The position numbers and the translations under genes were made by a program. From NCBI GenBank assembly GCA_948567375.1, contig OX419762.1:32741465-32805464 (forward strand): DNA of 64,000 bases, written 5' to 3'. The DNA comes from Lunularia cruciata. Lineage: Eukaryota > Streptophyta > Marchantiopsida > Lunulariales > Lunulariaceae. Of the stretch, positions 1 to 12,455 are shown piece after piece (within the stretch, counting starts at the first letter, position 1; each line of letters begins with the position of its first letter). Under the pieces are notes generated by a model, which did no database searches, was not told where the DNA came from, and worked only from the letters and a program-made list of their open reading frames with translations.

Positions 1-2132
1 AATCAACACCAAACTAACTTGACACCATTTGGTGTTTATCTACTCCTAAGTTACAGGGATGAGATCAAATTGTGTCTCCTATCCAAAGCTACATGGGTAT
101 AGCTATTAGTCTACCAATCACTAGGACAACAAAATCATTAATCCCTAATTCAAGGGGATGGGTTCTCAAATCCACCTCCAATTTAGCAAATTGTCACTCT
201 CAATTGCAAATTTGACCTCCCACTCGTAGATCTGCTTCATTGATCAATGAAATTGAACACCCCGTCTCAATTTGACCTCAATCTTCACCAAATTTTGGCA
301 ATGCTTCCGCACATTTTCTACCTCATTGTCAAATTTACAACAAATCACATAATGCTTCCGCACATAATTACTCTCACAAGTATGACCTAAATTAGAGATT
401 CTTATGACAAATGATCTATTTGAAATAATCAAAAGATTGAAATAACATTCTTTGAAGACCGACTAACCTACTCTATATATGATTCTTTCGGAAAGAAACA
501 ATCATGATATGATTTATGCAAGGAATATGATGATGCAGATACTCCTATAAAGTACAACTCTTAAATAGGTTGGAAAAGAAGGAAATCAAAATTCTAGATA
601 GACCTATTCCGGGTGTATATAGATTTCCTCATCACTTCAACTCTGAATGATAAGTGAATGAATTCCTAATATACCACATCAAAGATATGCAAATTTTGGT
701 TAAGGAGTTGCACTTAAATTGCAAAAGCAAAGGCCTATGAGCAAAGTTAGTTTGTCTTTTTAAGACATTTTGCTCCAAGGACTTCCCATACAATGCAATA
801 CTAAGATTTCTATAACTAAGTTATAATTACACTTATGGACTGTTTAACCTTGCTACTTCATGGTCCCTTCCTATTTGGACCAATTGCATGTTGTCTTGCC
901 GGTAAGCTTACCGGCGAGACACGTTGCCACTATCTTATAACCACATCAAAGTTTGTGGATAAATCTAGCAGTTATCGTCTATACTTGTCCCAGTGTGATG
1001 TGACATGTTCAATGCAAGATATATGCTCAGTGAGCTTCTCTGATACCACCTCCTTTACATGCCACGTCAAACATTTGTTTTGAACGCTTATAATAGTGGA
1101 TTGCCTTTGACTAGTGATATGGTTTCATGGTTGTGCTGACATAGGAACGTTCACATGATCACTGGTCCAAGCAGGAAGAACTCTGTGCACAGACAGAGAA
1201 TGACTTATCAACAGCAGGACCGTTAGGGTTCTAGACCTAACTCAAGTCCAGGGGTATACTTTTGAAGTGCATCCCCAGAGAGCTCACTTCTCTAATGTCA
1301 AGCCTTTGAGTTCTTGGCTATGGTGGATAGAGGCCGGCGAGCGTCACCTGGATTCTCTTAGCTATAGTGGGTGTGGCTTGATTGTAATTAGTGCCCAATT
1401 GTTAGCAGTTTATAGAGTGATAGATCAAGTATTGATCTGAGTTGAGTTGATTTGAGTGTTGTAAACAATCTGATTATTGTGGCACTTTTGAGTCTATGTA
1501 TGACTTATGTGTGAGTTGTGCTTTTATAGTGTATGATATTGACAATGATGTATGTTGTGTAGCAATGTATATATGCATGATAACCATACATAATGGTGTG
1601 TCACCAACTCTTTACCTTGTAAGGTGTAAAGACCCATGTGGAAAAGATGTTCAAGGACTATGATTGGACCAATTGGGATACTTATGATCATATTTACACT
1701 TAAGATTACACATGCTTTATCCATCCCTTTGTTGACTATTCAATACCAATTGAGTCATGAAAGTGATTAGCATTTAAGGATGGTTGTATTTTGAGGCTAT
1801 TTGAGACTAGTTTTCCATATCCACTTTTATTATATAGGCTTCTGTGTACAATCCATGATAAAGATAGAAAGGCATTTTACTTACCACTCAATCGATTGGC
1901 ATGTGATCCCTTGGATAAATTAGCATGATTCTTATTCATCATATCCCTACAATGGTATCTTTGTTACACTAGAGGGTAGCATGTGGGGCAAATAGAAGTG
2001 GTTGCTAGATTTTTTAGAATCCAAGTGAAGGATTTTTCCACCCTCCAAGAAGAGTCTATTTGGGCTATAAAGATAGGTTGAACCACAAGTTACTTCAAAT
2101 TCTACTGCATAATGATAGCGGATAAAGTTGGA

Positions 2133-2242
2133 GAGTATAGTATAATAGCACAATCCCTACATCCTTTGTGAATAATGATGGTGTAGGATAGTGGTTTGAG
2201 TTAGATAGTATAGTATAGTAGCACCATCCCTACATCCTTTGT
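2133..2242. repeat. Imperfect direct repeat, ~38 bp unit
   Basis: Two imperfect copies at about 2133-2170 and 2203-2242 share the core ATCCCTACATCCTTTGT, preceded by a TATAGTATARTAGCAC-like stretch. The period is about 72 bp. No function is apparent. Confidence 0.6.
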
Positions 2243-2350
2243 CTATACCAGCTAGTCCTACTAACAAAACTACCTTTATCTTGTGTTTATTACATCCTTT
2301 GGCCAAAGAAGGAGCATCATTAGAGGTCTTAGATTGTTAGTTGAAGGAGC

Positions 2351-2443
2351 CTTATATCTTGATATATTGCTTTTTCCACATATGTTATGCATTCCCCCTT
2401 ATACCTTGATATAATGCTTTTTCCACATATGTTATGCATTTCC
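2351..2443. repeat. 47-bp tandem duplication
   Basis: Two adjacent copies, 2351-2397 and 2398-2443, differ at only a few bases. Both contain GCTTTTTCCACATATGTTAT. This looks like a simple recent tandem duplication in non-coding DNA. Confidence 0.85.
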
Positions 2444-2981
2444 CTATGCATCTTGTGAGGGATGGTTTATGAGCATCTTAGAGATTCCTTCCAAGCAAAT
2501 AATCTCCCTAATGGTCTCATTGAGGTATTTTAAATGGTTGTAGCAATAGCAAGGAGAAATTTTTTATATCATATAGTCAAGTGGTAGGTGCTAGTTGACT
2601 TCTTGCAATGGAGAGGAACACAAGAAGCATTATATTGGTTGCTATTAGGAAGGCCTTTGTGCATCTTGTCAGCAATACCTCCAATATAGTTCTCACTTCC
2701 AACAACACCCAATCTACATTTTTGTAAAGTTTGCATTGTTTTCTTTATTTTTGTAAAGCAAAGGGAGGATATTAGTATGCTGTAGAGGAGGAAACCTTTT
2801 GTTCAAGCATACTTTGGATCCATTTTTGTACATGTTGAAGCAAAAAGAACTGAGCTATGAAAATTCACAAGGTATGAAGAAGAAGGTACAAAGAAGGAGG
2901 TATGAGGAGCCCAACTACAAAAAGAGTCCAAACACAAAGAAGACAAGCAAAAATGTTTTAGAGCCAAAGATCATAAGATGA

Positions 2982-3830
2982 TTGGAGAGAACAATTTTTC
3001 AAGAGAAAGAAGATCAACTCCAATTTCCAAAGCCTAAGGCTTTTGAAGGAAAGAGTTTATTAGTTGCAATGGAGAATTTTGTGTTTGATTGTGAGTTTGA
3101 GTGGAACTTTAAAGTTACAAATCTTTTAGATGATTGGAGATGGATCTTCTTGACTTTGAGCCAATTGGAAAGAGTGGCAAACTTTGGTGGTGGTTCCAAG
3201 TAGAATAAGCTCAATGGCAATTTTTTTCCTAATCTTTATGTGGGAAGACTTAGAGTGCAATAATAGGGGGATTCCAAGTAGCAAATGTTATGCAAGCAGC
3301 ACAAGATACATTTACAAAATTGAAATAGTTAGTTTTATGAGGAATTACATAACCAGTTCTAGAACATCATGATGCAAATTCTAAATATCCATGAAGACTT
3401 AGAGTGCAATAATAGGGGGATTCCAAGTAATGAATGTTATGAAATCAACATAAGATACATTTACATAATTGAAATAGTTAGTTTTATGAGGAGTTACATA
3501 ACCAATTCTAGAACATCATGATGCAAATTCTAAATATCCATGAAGGAGAAGTGTTTGATTGGTTCATGAGAGGATTAAAAGCATAAACCAAATTGGCAAT
3601 AACCATGCATGAATGAAAATATCTAGAAGAAACCATGTAATTGCCAAGCACTTTGGTCCTCACAAACCTAAAAACACATCAAGCAAGAGTGGAGGAGCCA
3701 ATGTTAATGGAGACAAATGTCATCCAGTAGACACCACTTGGCACTACAGATGGGGAAAAGTCAAAAGTAGTAGTTGCTTCTATTGTTGCTAACCTACTAC
3801 CAACCAATAAAAATTTCCATTTACTAAAAG
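2982..3830 (+). pseudogene. Decayed Ty3/gypsy gag fragment (family A-like)
   Basis: The reading frame from 2982 contains FPKPKAFEGKSL, then MENFVFDCE and VTNLLDD. These correspond to FPKPKVFEGKNL, VENFVFDCER and ATNLQDE in the gag of the young element at 27.6 kb. Downstream frames contain FMRNYITSS and a decayed counterpart of the young gag segment at 28030-28250. Frameshifts and stops break the frame. No LTR was found to its left, and a copia LTR begins where it stops at 3831. It is therefore a truncated, dead fragment of a chromovirus capsid gene. Confidence 0.7.
3244..3540. repeat. 149-bp tandem duplication inside gag relic
   Basis: The block starting GAAGACTTAGAGTGCAATAA at 3244 is repeated from 3393 with about 90% identity, ending near 3540. 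Both copies encode the same degraded gag segment with FMRNYITSS-like or FMRSYITNS-like peptides. The duplication therefore occurred in the relic rather than being part of the original element. Confidence 0.85.
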
Positions 3831-4102
3831 TGTTGAGACTCCAAGCTCTCTATTGGTATGAAATGCATTAGGGTTGGATTGAACTAGTATAGCATTTCAC
3901 TCATATGTAGTTTACCTGTTATAATGATAGTTAGAAAGCTATGGCCTATGTGATGTATTAGGTTCTTAACTATCTTCCATGCGGGTAGAACATTCATCTC
4001 TGATTTGTATATATACTAGGGAGCATTGCCACCCTACTCATTCTCTTGATCATCTCCACTCTCTCTGTCTCTCTTTCTTGTGTGAGTTTGGAATTCTTGA
4101 CA
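3831..4102 (+). repeat. Putative copia 5' LTR
   Basis: The segment begins TGTTGAGA and ends TTGACA, the usual TG...CA pattern. It contains a TATATATAC TATA-like stretch near 4008 and a CT-rich stretch after it. It is followed at once by TGGTGTCAAAAC, a degraded match to the initiator-tRNA primer site TGGTATCAGAGC. No second copy is in the window, so the left end is a guess based on the TG start. Confidence 0.5.
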
Positions 4103-4114
4103 TGGTGTCAAAAC
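4103..4114 (+). promoter_or_regulatory. Primer binding site, tRNA-Met type (degraded)
   Basis: TGGTGTCAAAAC directly abuts the CA that ends the LTR. It differs from the canonical plant site TGGTATCAGAGC at A-to-G and G-to-A transitions. Confidence 0.5.
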
Positions 4115-4834
4115 TATAGAGAGTGAGAAGAGCCTTGGATGCATGCTGGTGCAAGGAAAGCAAGAGAGGTGTAGCTTGGAGAAAGCAATCCTTGCTATAA
4201 TGCAATAGTAGGATAAGTTCTTGAATGTAGATTTTCATTAGTTAGAAGATGGTGAAGAGAAGCTTAGACAATATGCATTGCCAAAACTTTTTTTTCATTT
4301 TCAAGGGCCAAGATGATATTCTTTTGACCAAAATGACATCACCCAACCTATTAGGGTTTGTCATCTTAAGAAGGCTCAAATTTAGCTATCTATCAAGTTT
4401 CATTGTGACTGGAGATTTTGATGACAAATTCTTCAAACACAATATCGTCCAAATGGAACCTCCCTAGATTCCATCTACAAGAAATATAACTAGCAATAAG
4501 GGTGGGAGTAGGGCTAATTAGGGTGAAATTCTATCAATTTTAGGGAGTCAGTTTTTTTTTGCCTTCAAACTCTAAAATCCATGTTTTCTTGGCATGTTTT
4601 ACCTTTGAGCACAACATCATGGAGGTCTTTTCCTATAAGTTGTTCTTTGAATGAGTGTTTTTCCCTATGTTTCATGATACATTCATGACTTTCTTGTCTT
4701 CTTTTAGGGTCAATGAATGTACACGTTTAGAAAGGCATAGAGTTGAGAGTAAATTTGACAACATGCATGAGGAAGTTATGTTCAATTGGAGTAAAAGACT
4801 AGCAATTAAAATATAATTTTTGGAATAAAGATCA

Positions 4835-7800
4835 ATGATTGCTGAATTTAGTGTGAGTTCCATCACAAGCAAGAAGCTTGACAAGCACAACTATGATATA
4901 TGGAAATTGTGCATTAATTATTTTCTTATGGGACAAGAAATGTGGGAACTTGTCACAAGGAAGGAGATGATAAATGCTAAGAGGTGGGAAAATGGAAGAA
5001 ATGAGCCAACCAGGTCTTGCATTACCTTATAATTTCCATTTTTGCCTCTATGTGTGGCTATGTTCAAAATCCAAAGGCAGTGCATGGGAGGTGATTGTAA
5101 GGTGTTTGAGACATCTACCAAGGTGCACAAGGTGTAGTTGAAATAGAAGCTTAATATTGTCAAGAAAGAGTTACAATTTGTGAACAATTACAATTTGTCC
5201 ATAAGGAGTATTGTTGACCAAATCGGAAGCATTGGAATCATCATAGATAATGACAATTTGAGCATGATCACTTTAGAAGGTTGTGTCCCAAGTTCCAATC
5301 TTTTCAAATGCTGATTGTTGTTCATGAGACTTTTCCTTCACTTCAAGATCTGACCATTATGATACCCACATTTTTTTGGTTTTGGTAGAATTGAGAATAA
5401 AATTAGTTATTTGAAGTGGAAAGAGTTAGAAAAAGAGTTAGTATGTAGGTTAAGTCTATATAAATCTAGGTATGAATAGTACAAGAAGGAATTGGATCCA
5501 TTGATGAAGAATCCAATCCAATGATAATAAACCAATCCAATCCGAGTTACTTTGGCTCTAGAGGAGAGACAATTCAATCCAAGGATACTTTGCATTGGAA
5601 TGAAAGTTGGGAGGTGAGGATTAATTTGGGCCTACATCATGGTGATTACTAGTCCAAGTTGTGTGAGTTATATCTTGTTGGAAATATCTCTTTTAGGGCT
5701 TTCTATTGATACCCAAGCCATGAGTATAAAAGGTTTGTAGCCAAACTTACAAGCATTTGAAGTTCTAGAGTAGATGCAAAATACTTTGGGTTTGGAATTG
5801 AAGATACTTTGCCTCAGGTTGAAGAAGACCCAATCCAATGCAATAAGACATCAAAGTGCAAGTGGATTCGGTTGGTTACCCAAGTCATCTAAGAGACTTA
5901 GAATATGAGAGAAGGATATCGTTAGGATGTCTATGACCTCAATTGCAATGCAGATTGAAGAGGAGATAATAGTAGAGTTAGATGATGAACTCAAAATGCA
6001 AGAGGCACTTGTAGATAACTCAAGTGAAGAAGCTAGAATAGAAGTTGTACTTGGATTAAGTCTCAGTATTTGTAGTTACAGATCTGAAGTAGTAGGTTTG
6101 TAATAAGAGTTTCTTTGTATCTACAACATAATAGGAAGCAATTGTAATAGTTCATTTATTTAGGTATTTTTTTTAATTTTCAAGTGGTCTAGCTACTTAG
6201 AGGAGTCAATCAGAGCATTTTGTATTCAATTATGAGCAAAATATTATTAAATAAAAGTGTTGATGAAATGCTCATCATTTTTGCTTAATTCCAAGTATCA
6301 ATGAATGCCTTTATCTATGAGTGTATGAAGGAATTCAGATGGCAATTGAGAGAACATTAGATGTTAGGATTCTATAAGTCTATATTCCATTTTGTGTGAT
6401 CCTAAGTGGAGAGCATCCAAATCATTACCTTGATGGATCCATGAGAACTTGTAATAGTCCAAGGACAAGAGAACTCTAAGAGAGAAAACATATATTTCAC
6501 ACTTAATCCTACGATGCCCTAAAGGAGCACCTTCTCTTTATTATATAACGAAAGAGGATCTCCTCCAAGGAAACTCCACCATAGGATTAAGTACATGGAT
6601 AGGTGACCTGTTAGCAAGCTCCACCCTTAGATTGCTTGCTTGGATGGGTGACATGTTGGTCCTGGTCTCATCTGACTGGTCAAATAGGCTTTGACCAAAG
6701 GGAATCTTTTAGGGAATCTTATTGTAGGAATCTCAAAATCACGTGGGTAAGGTATTGTTGGAAAGCTCTTGGTGAGACAAGCCAAGGGGGAAGGAAGGTC
6801 AACCTTGCCTCCATTTTGGTTTGGGGGGGGGAGGGAGGGGGAATTTGCACATTTTTTATGCTTAATTCATCAGTTTAGGCCTCCAAAATTGCCTCTAAAG
6901 TTTTCAGGCCTACTTTGGCTTTTGCACTATTAGTAAAAGTGCTCTTTTAGTGAAAATTCTATCTGATCTACTTTCTCCATCATATCTTCTAGATTTCACC
7001 ACCCCAAGTTTCACCTCTAGATCATAAGCCTAGCTATTGATTCTAAAGTTTCTAAATATGTTTTGGTTTCTAGCCTATTAGAAGTACTCTTTTGATGATA
7101 CCTCTGTATGATCTACTTAGTCTATACTGTATAACATTCTTTCAGATATTACCAAACCAAATTTCATCTCTAGATCATCTGTCTAGCTATTGGTATTACA
7201 GAACTATAGTATTGTCAATGTTTGTCATATGTAGCCATAGACAGCAAGATGATACAAAGAATCTTTGAATTGGGAAGTTGTACCTTTGATAGAGGAGTGG
7301 AATACAATTCCAAGGTGAAGTCACTTTGCATGCAAAGTAGCCATCTTTGTATCAACTGAATAATCACAATTAATGTCATTTGGACTATAATTAAAGAATT
7401 ATGATTTTGAGTGATGATTATTTGTAGTAAAACTTCTAATGAGTGTTTGCTACACTTTTCTGGGTGTTGTCTATGCCCAAGAGTTTAAAGATGAAACCTA
7501 TAGAACTATTAAGTTACTTTCACTTTATATTTGAACATTCTCGACTTGTATCTATGTACGAATGAATGACTACTCACACACCATTGCAAAAGCAATATAT
7601 GTTGGGTTGTCACAACCACCTTGTTGGTAAGTGAAGAGATGCAATTGATAGGAAACCAATCTTCAAATTTGTAGTAGCAAGATCAAGCTTTGTATGTAGA
7701 TGCAACAAGAGGTAGGAGCCACAAACATGGGAGTTTCCTAAACAATGGTAATGGAGGAGGTGCACCCAATCATAGACATCAACATCAACAACAAGTTGTT

Positions 7801-8133
7801 ACCAACACCAAGGACCGGACTAACCACAATAGAATCAAGATTCAAACGTGAGTAGAGGCTACATCTCCCTTGGGAAATGTAACTATTGTGGTACAAAAGC
7901 TATTATGCTTTTGATTGTCACAAGAGGCAACAACACAATATAATGCTGGTCGAGGCTACATTGCTCACCAAAATTTTGCAACTTGTGACTTTGATGACTG
8001 TGATTGTCTTGAAGAAGAAAACTTGCTAAGAATGACCTATGTGATGGGGACTAAGGTAAAACCCACCAAGGGGTGGTACATTGATTTTGGAGCCAACAAC
8101 CATATCACAATTCACAAAGCCAAATTGCAATGA
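4835..8133 (+). pseudogene. Copia gag and protease start, broken by a solo LTR
   Basis: The N-terminal frame contains KLDKHNYDIWKLCINYFLMG followed by WELV, typical of the copia capsid domain (a KLxGxNYxxWK-type start). Around 5220-5290 frames read VDQIGSIGIIIDNDNLSMITLE, as expected for the middle of copia gag. After the LTR insertion, 7630-7860 encodes EEMQLIGNQSS and NNGNGGG with a His-rich tail. A CCHC knuckle is split by a one-base shift near 7895. The frame at 7915-8133 ends with WYIDFGANNHIT, matching the copia protease motif WYxDSGAxxHxT with the catalytic Ser lost to Phe. Several stops confirm a pseudogene. Confidence 0.7.
6450..7200 (-). mobile_element. Solo LTR of family B (minus orientation)
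   Basis: This 751-bp segment is the reverse complement of the LTRs at 11709, 32769 and 42013. It ends with the inverted tips TGTAATAG...TATTACA. It is flanked by perfect 5-bp duplications GAACT at 6445-6449 and 7201-7205, so insertion was by integrase and the internal part was later lost by LTR-LTR recombination. It contains the family's G-rich homopolymer (about 6824-6841) and interrupts the copia relic. Confidence 0.9.
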
Positions 8134-10917
8134 TATGTAAGTAATAGTTTGTTTTTATGGAAATACTTGTCAAGAATGGTTGAATACAAGGTAAAAGTAA
8201 CAAACTAGTTGTTTGATCACATATTTTACCTCTTGAGTAGAAAAAACACCTAGAAGAGGATATTAAACACCACTAGATGTCTAAGAATACTTGAAATGTT
8301 CTTCAGCATTGGTCTACTTAGACTCAATCGTGATGATTCAATTGATATGAAGATGTCTACTTCATCATGAAATCACTCCTCTTGAAATTTCATTCCACTC
8401 TTCTACAAGGTACAAGTTTCAAATGGGAGTAATTTTGCATCAACGTCAAGTTCTTAAGTACAAAGTTTGAAGACTAACAATGCTATAGTTCTAGAGGAAA
8501 TGCTGATCATTGGCCTTCATCTCCAAGATATACTTCAACTCATCTAGATCAACTACTCTTCTTAGGTCAAAGTGAAAGTGATATGGCATCTACTTCCTCT
8601 TAGCCGTTATCATGAAATTCAACCCAAAATAAAAATGTGCTACAAATGACACAAAGTAGTATAGTAGTAAATTTATGCACTATTGCATCACCATTTGCTG
8701 AGTTTGCTAGTAAAAGCATGTTGCCTAGCTCACATTCACTCATGTAAACATTAGATGGAATACCATTGCTTGGCATTTGCTAACATATGTGGTTTGATTG
8801 GGTGGGGTTGATGATGCTTCTCTTCATCCAATTGCTATACATCTTCACTTTATACATGTCCTTCTTCATGGCTCTAAAACCTATGGCTTAACTTCTTCCG
8901 TTTCTTCTGAGTCATCACACTTTTGTTCAAAGGTGATTCCTCTGGGCTTGCATGCCTCTACTCCCAACACTAGTTTCCAATCTTCTTTTGTCCATTGTGT
9001 AGGATTGCCTTTTTTTTCTTCTCCTTGAATGCCTTCTTCATACTTACTTGCTGCAATTTCTATCATGAGTTTTGGTAGAATGAGATTCCAATTCCATGCA
9101 AGGAAGATGACTCGTAGCTTAACTAGTAAATCAATACATGCCAACATATCTAATATCCAAATTACTGAGTTCTTCATTGAAATTTTAGGTGTTTCCTTTC
9201 TTCCCTTTGTCTACATCATCCTATTCTTGTGAATATAGGCTCTTAAAAAGAAGAAACTAACCTTACATTCTTGCACTTGTCTATGCTTCCAAGCTAATTC
9301 CAAATGCTTTGAGCTAATCAATGTAACTTTGTCACTCCTTCACCCCCCTTTATCATGTTAGGAATTCTTGATCCTTTGTCAAACACAAGTTCATAGGGGT
9401 TAAATGCCACTCTCCCTAGTCCCTGTCAATCTCAATCCACATGAGTCAGCTATTTTGTTATAGTATCTTTGATAATATCATGTGGCCCCTATTCAATTCT
9501 TAGTCCAAATTGCCTTGGGTCAGGTCTTTAACCCGTCTAAGCCAAAGTTCCTTGGCTCCTACCTTCTCAGTCTTACAACCCAAAGTGAATGCATCCTTGG
9601 ATTGGAAACCTTATGTGCACAAAGCAAGTTTAGGAATACTAGATCAAAATCTCCTTACTCAAGTTGCCATTCCTCCTATCGTGTATTTACTCAAATTGGA
9701 TTATTCATCAATTGATCCAATTAGTACCACTACTCCTCTTATGAACTTATAAGAAAAAGGCGACTGCGTAGGAAAAATGAAGGATGGGAAGACCCCATCA
9801 AGCCCTACAAGGGAGAGACAAAAAAGGTAACATGGGGCTAAGCCCCAATAGAGTCTGTATGAGAAATATAGACATATTCTACATATTAAGTCCGTTTCTA
9901 GAACTCTTTCTACCCCAAGTAACTAATTTTCCTCTAATTTCTATCAAAAATAGAAAATATGAGTATCATACATTCCCTTCTTCAAATGTGAGCATTTGGG
10001 TTTCTACTTTACCTTTGGTCATTTAATTTCCAATAGCAACATACCCGCTATCCATTTACTCTCATGGCAAAGGGGTTTGTAGGCCATGCACTTTAATTTG
10101 TACACCTAGATCCTGATCATTCTTTAGCACTCTAGCATTATAGAGCAGGTAGGCACTCACTATTACATAAGCAAAGGCCTTGCAATGTTGTCATTAGGCA
10201 AAGTCACTCTCCCACATGCCAAAAGATCCATTTTCCAATCACTTTCTTCTACATCACACATGCCTGTTGATTGCCAATGGTTATCTTGTAGGTAATGGCC
10301 CTTGGCAACAAGTGCTATTAGAGATAAGTGTCATTGGTGGCAAGTTCAAATTGTGGTGGCACTTCCCTCCAAGTGCCAAGATGGTACTTGGCACTTTGGC
10401 CCATACACCTCATCTATTGGGACCCCAAGTGCTACACATCTTGCAAGTACTCTAAATGATCCTTCACCACTCCAAGTATTGAACATCCTTAAGCACGTGG
10501 GATCATTCTACCTTCTCTAAGTACTTCTCATATCCTTTGTGACACAATTTTGCTTGTCAACTTAATACTTGACCTTGTAGCTCAAGTGACCTCCACACTC
10601 ATTCTTCTTGTCAGCATACAATATTATGTTACATCACTTTGAATGCTAAACATCCTAGCTTGCCAGGGTCACACCTCCAAGTACCTCTCCATCTGAGGCA
10701 CTTATCCCAATAATTATAATTCTAGACTTTTCTATGGCTATCTTAGCACTTAAGCTAGATATGATCATCAAAAGCAATTTTGAAGAAATGGGAGTAGCAC
10801 AATTATAGGAATCTTGACTAAAATTCTTTCTCAAGCCAAGTAAACAGTCAATTGTGCAAGGATTGTACCATAGCTCCTCTTTCTCCTATAGCCTCCCATA
10901 TTTCCCACTAAGATTGA
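8134..10917. other. Unassigned repeat-like DNA, no gene recognised
   Basis: No known protein motif was found. The longest frame, 8881-9177 on the minus strand, contains a stretch reading NPTQWTKEDWKLVLG that looks protein-like but that I cannot assign. Frames at 9482-9752, 9784-10026 and 10216-10520 show nothing recognisable. One copy of the short dispersed repeat lies at 9757-9867. The left end of A-old begins at 10918. Confidence 0.5.
9757..9867 (+). repeat. Short dispersed repeat, copy 1
   Basis: It begins AAGGCGACTGCGTAGG, continues with GGATGGGAAGACCCCATCAA, and contains the palindrome GGGGCTAAGCCCC near 9834-9846. Related copies are at 47328, 47865, 56273 and, inverted, 59382. The nature of the repeat is unknown. 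Confidence 0.8.
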
Positions 10918-11336
10918 TGTAAAATTGTAAAAGACCAAGACCAAGGAGAGAAATAAGAGAATGGAAGATCACACTAGGACACTTGAGTGTGAGAATCTCC
11001 AAATGCTTGGCATGAGCTTCGGCTTTGGTATTTATAGGAAGTATACAAGGCTCTTGAGAAGCTTCTCAAGAAGCTTCCTTGAACCACTTTCTTAGAGTGC
11101 AAGCCACGTTAATCAGGAAGCTTCTCAAGAAGCTACCTTCTAGAGGCCGTCTACTTGGCATGCAATCTAAGTTAGTTGGAAGCTTCTAGAAGCTACCTAT
11201 TTGGAGTGCAAGTTAAGCTAGCTAGGAAGCTTCCCAAGAAGCTTACTATATACTTCTAGAATATTTTAGGCTACTTTGGCTTATTCTCTACTTCATTAGC
11301 CTTACTAACTATGTTGCTAAACTCCATATTGTTACA
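10918..11336 (-). repeat. A-old 3' LTR
   Basis: It is homologous, on the minus strand, to the A-young LTR at 26913. In plus orientation it begins TGTAAAATTGTAAAAGACC and ends TTGTTACA. It contains many AAGCTTC-type palindromes, including a three-module heat-shock-like array at 11178-11192. On the right it continues into the chromodomain of the same element. Confidence 0.85.
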
Positions 11337-11708
11337 TATTCCCCTAGCATTAGTTGGTGATGTCCTTGTCGCCATTGAAGCTTCAAACTCATGGATGGCC
11401 ATCTGTGCATTTTGGAGGTGAGAAAGAGATTCCCATGTGGTATCATGAAGGGGATACCCTTTCCAAAGGACCTTGTGCTCTGTATGTTGCTGGCGTCCTT
11501 GTTGAATGTGGCAACATGCAAGTATATGATCAACTTCATACTCCTCATGATCATTGATATAGATGGAGGAGGAGGAAGAGGTTGGAAACAAGAGTAAAAA
11601 ACAAGATTGGTTAGAAGCACATGGTTCAACTTGGAAAGGTGAAAGATAGGGTATATGCACATATGATAGGGTAAGGCAAGTCCATAAGCAATAGGAGATA
11701 TGATTGGG
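11337..11708 (-). pseudogene. A-old pol C-terminus with chromodomain
   Basis: Minus-strand frames show INDHEEYEVDHILACCHIQ, then EHKVLWKGYPLHDTTWE and HLQNAQMAIHEFE. This is a chromodomain (EYEVxxIL...VLWKGY...TWE) nearly the same as that at 31913-32090 in A-young. Just upstream are SPIAYGLALPYHM and HLSKLNHV, the end of the integrase region. The frame is shifted once, between two overlapping frames. It is cut at 11708 by insertion of element B1, and the missing upstream part resumes at 33503. Confidence 0.85.
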
Positions 11709-12441
11709 TGTAATACCAATAGCTAGCCATATGATCTAGATGTGAAATTTTGGTTTGGTAACATCTAGAATGATGTTATACATGATGATCAAAATAGATC
11801 AGATAGAAGTATCACCAAAAGAGTACTTTTACAAATAGAGCAAAAACCAAAATAGACTTGAGAACCTTAGAACCAATAGCTAGACATATGATTCAAAGGT
11901 GAAAATTGGTTTGGTAATATCTGGAAGGATGTTACACATGATGGACTAAACAGATCAGAAAGAGGTATCACCAAAAAGGAACTTCTACTGGTAGAGTAGG
12001 AACCAAAATATGCTTGAAATCTTTGAAGGCAATTTCAAAGACCTAAACGGATGAATTAGGCCTCGAAAATGTGCACATTCCCCCCCAATGGAGGAGAAGC
12101 TAGCCTTCCCTTCCCTCTGCTTTCTCTCATCAAGAGCTTTCCAATGGTACCTTACGTGATTTTGAGACTCCTACAAGAAGATTCCCTAAAAGATTCCCTC
12201 TAGTCAAAGCTTGTTTGACCAACCTTACAAGACCTAGATCGACATGTCACCCATCCAAGTAAGTAATCCAAGGGTGAAGCTTGCTGACATGTCACCTATC
12301 TGTGCGCCTAATCCTATGGTGGAGCTTCCTTGGAGGAGATCCTCTTTGTCTATATAATAAAGAGAAGGTGCTCCTTTGGGGCACCAAATGTTGAGTGTGT
12401 AATTTGTGTTTTCTTTCTGCTCTTGTCCTTGGAGTATTACA
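11709..12441 (+). repeat. B1 5' LTR
   Basis: It begins TGTAATACC and ends GTATTACA, giving 8-bp inverted tips. A TATA-like TCTATATAATAAAG lies near 12348. Internally it has two imperfect copies of a ~156-bp unit (ACATCTAGAATGATG... and ATATCTGGAAGGATG...) and a C7 tract near 12080. It is homologous to the segments at 6450, 32769, 36749, 39779, 42013 and 43325. Confidence 0.9.
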
Positions 12442-12442
12442 A

Positions 12443-12455
12443 TGGTATTAGAGTG
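12443..12455 (+). promoter_or_regulatory. B1 primer binding site (tRNA-Met type, mutated)
   Basis: TGGTATTAGAGTG follows the LTR end by one base. It matches TGGTATCAGAGC with C-to-T changes, identifying this LTR as the 5' copy. Confidence 0.75.

Larger units (their letters stand above)
1..2981. other. AT-rich intergenic DNA, no gene recognised
   Basis: No open frame here resembles a known protein, and no RNA gene was seen. Short open frames at 244-432 (-), 835-1083 (+), 1524-1724 (-) and 1947-2153 (-) have no recognisable motifs and are best treated as chance. The stretch contains two short tandem duplications, listed separately. It is probably old degraded repeat DNA, because the sequence immediately to its right is a retrotransposon gag relic. 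Confidence 0.6.
3831..8133 (+). mobile_element. Ty1/copia retrotransposon, 5' half, decayed
   Basis: The parts run in copia order on the plus strand. A putative 5' LTR lies at 3831-4102, followed directly by a tRNA-Met-like primer site. A leader and a gag frame start at 4835. The gag C-terminus with a frameshifted CCHC knuckle lies near 7880-7940, and a protease start at about 8064-8110. The body is interrupted at 6450-7200 by a solo LTR of family B. No integrase, RT or RNase H was recognised beyond 8133, so the element is truncated. Its numerous stops mean it is inactive. Confidence 0.65.
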
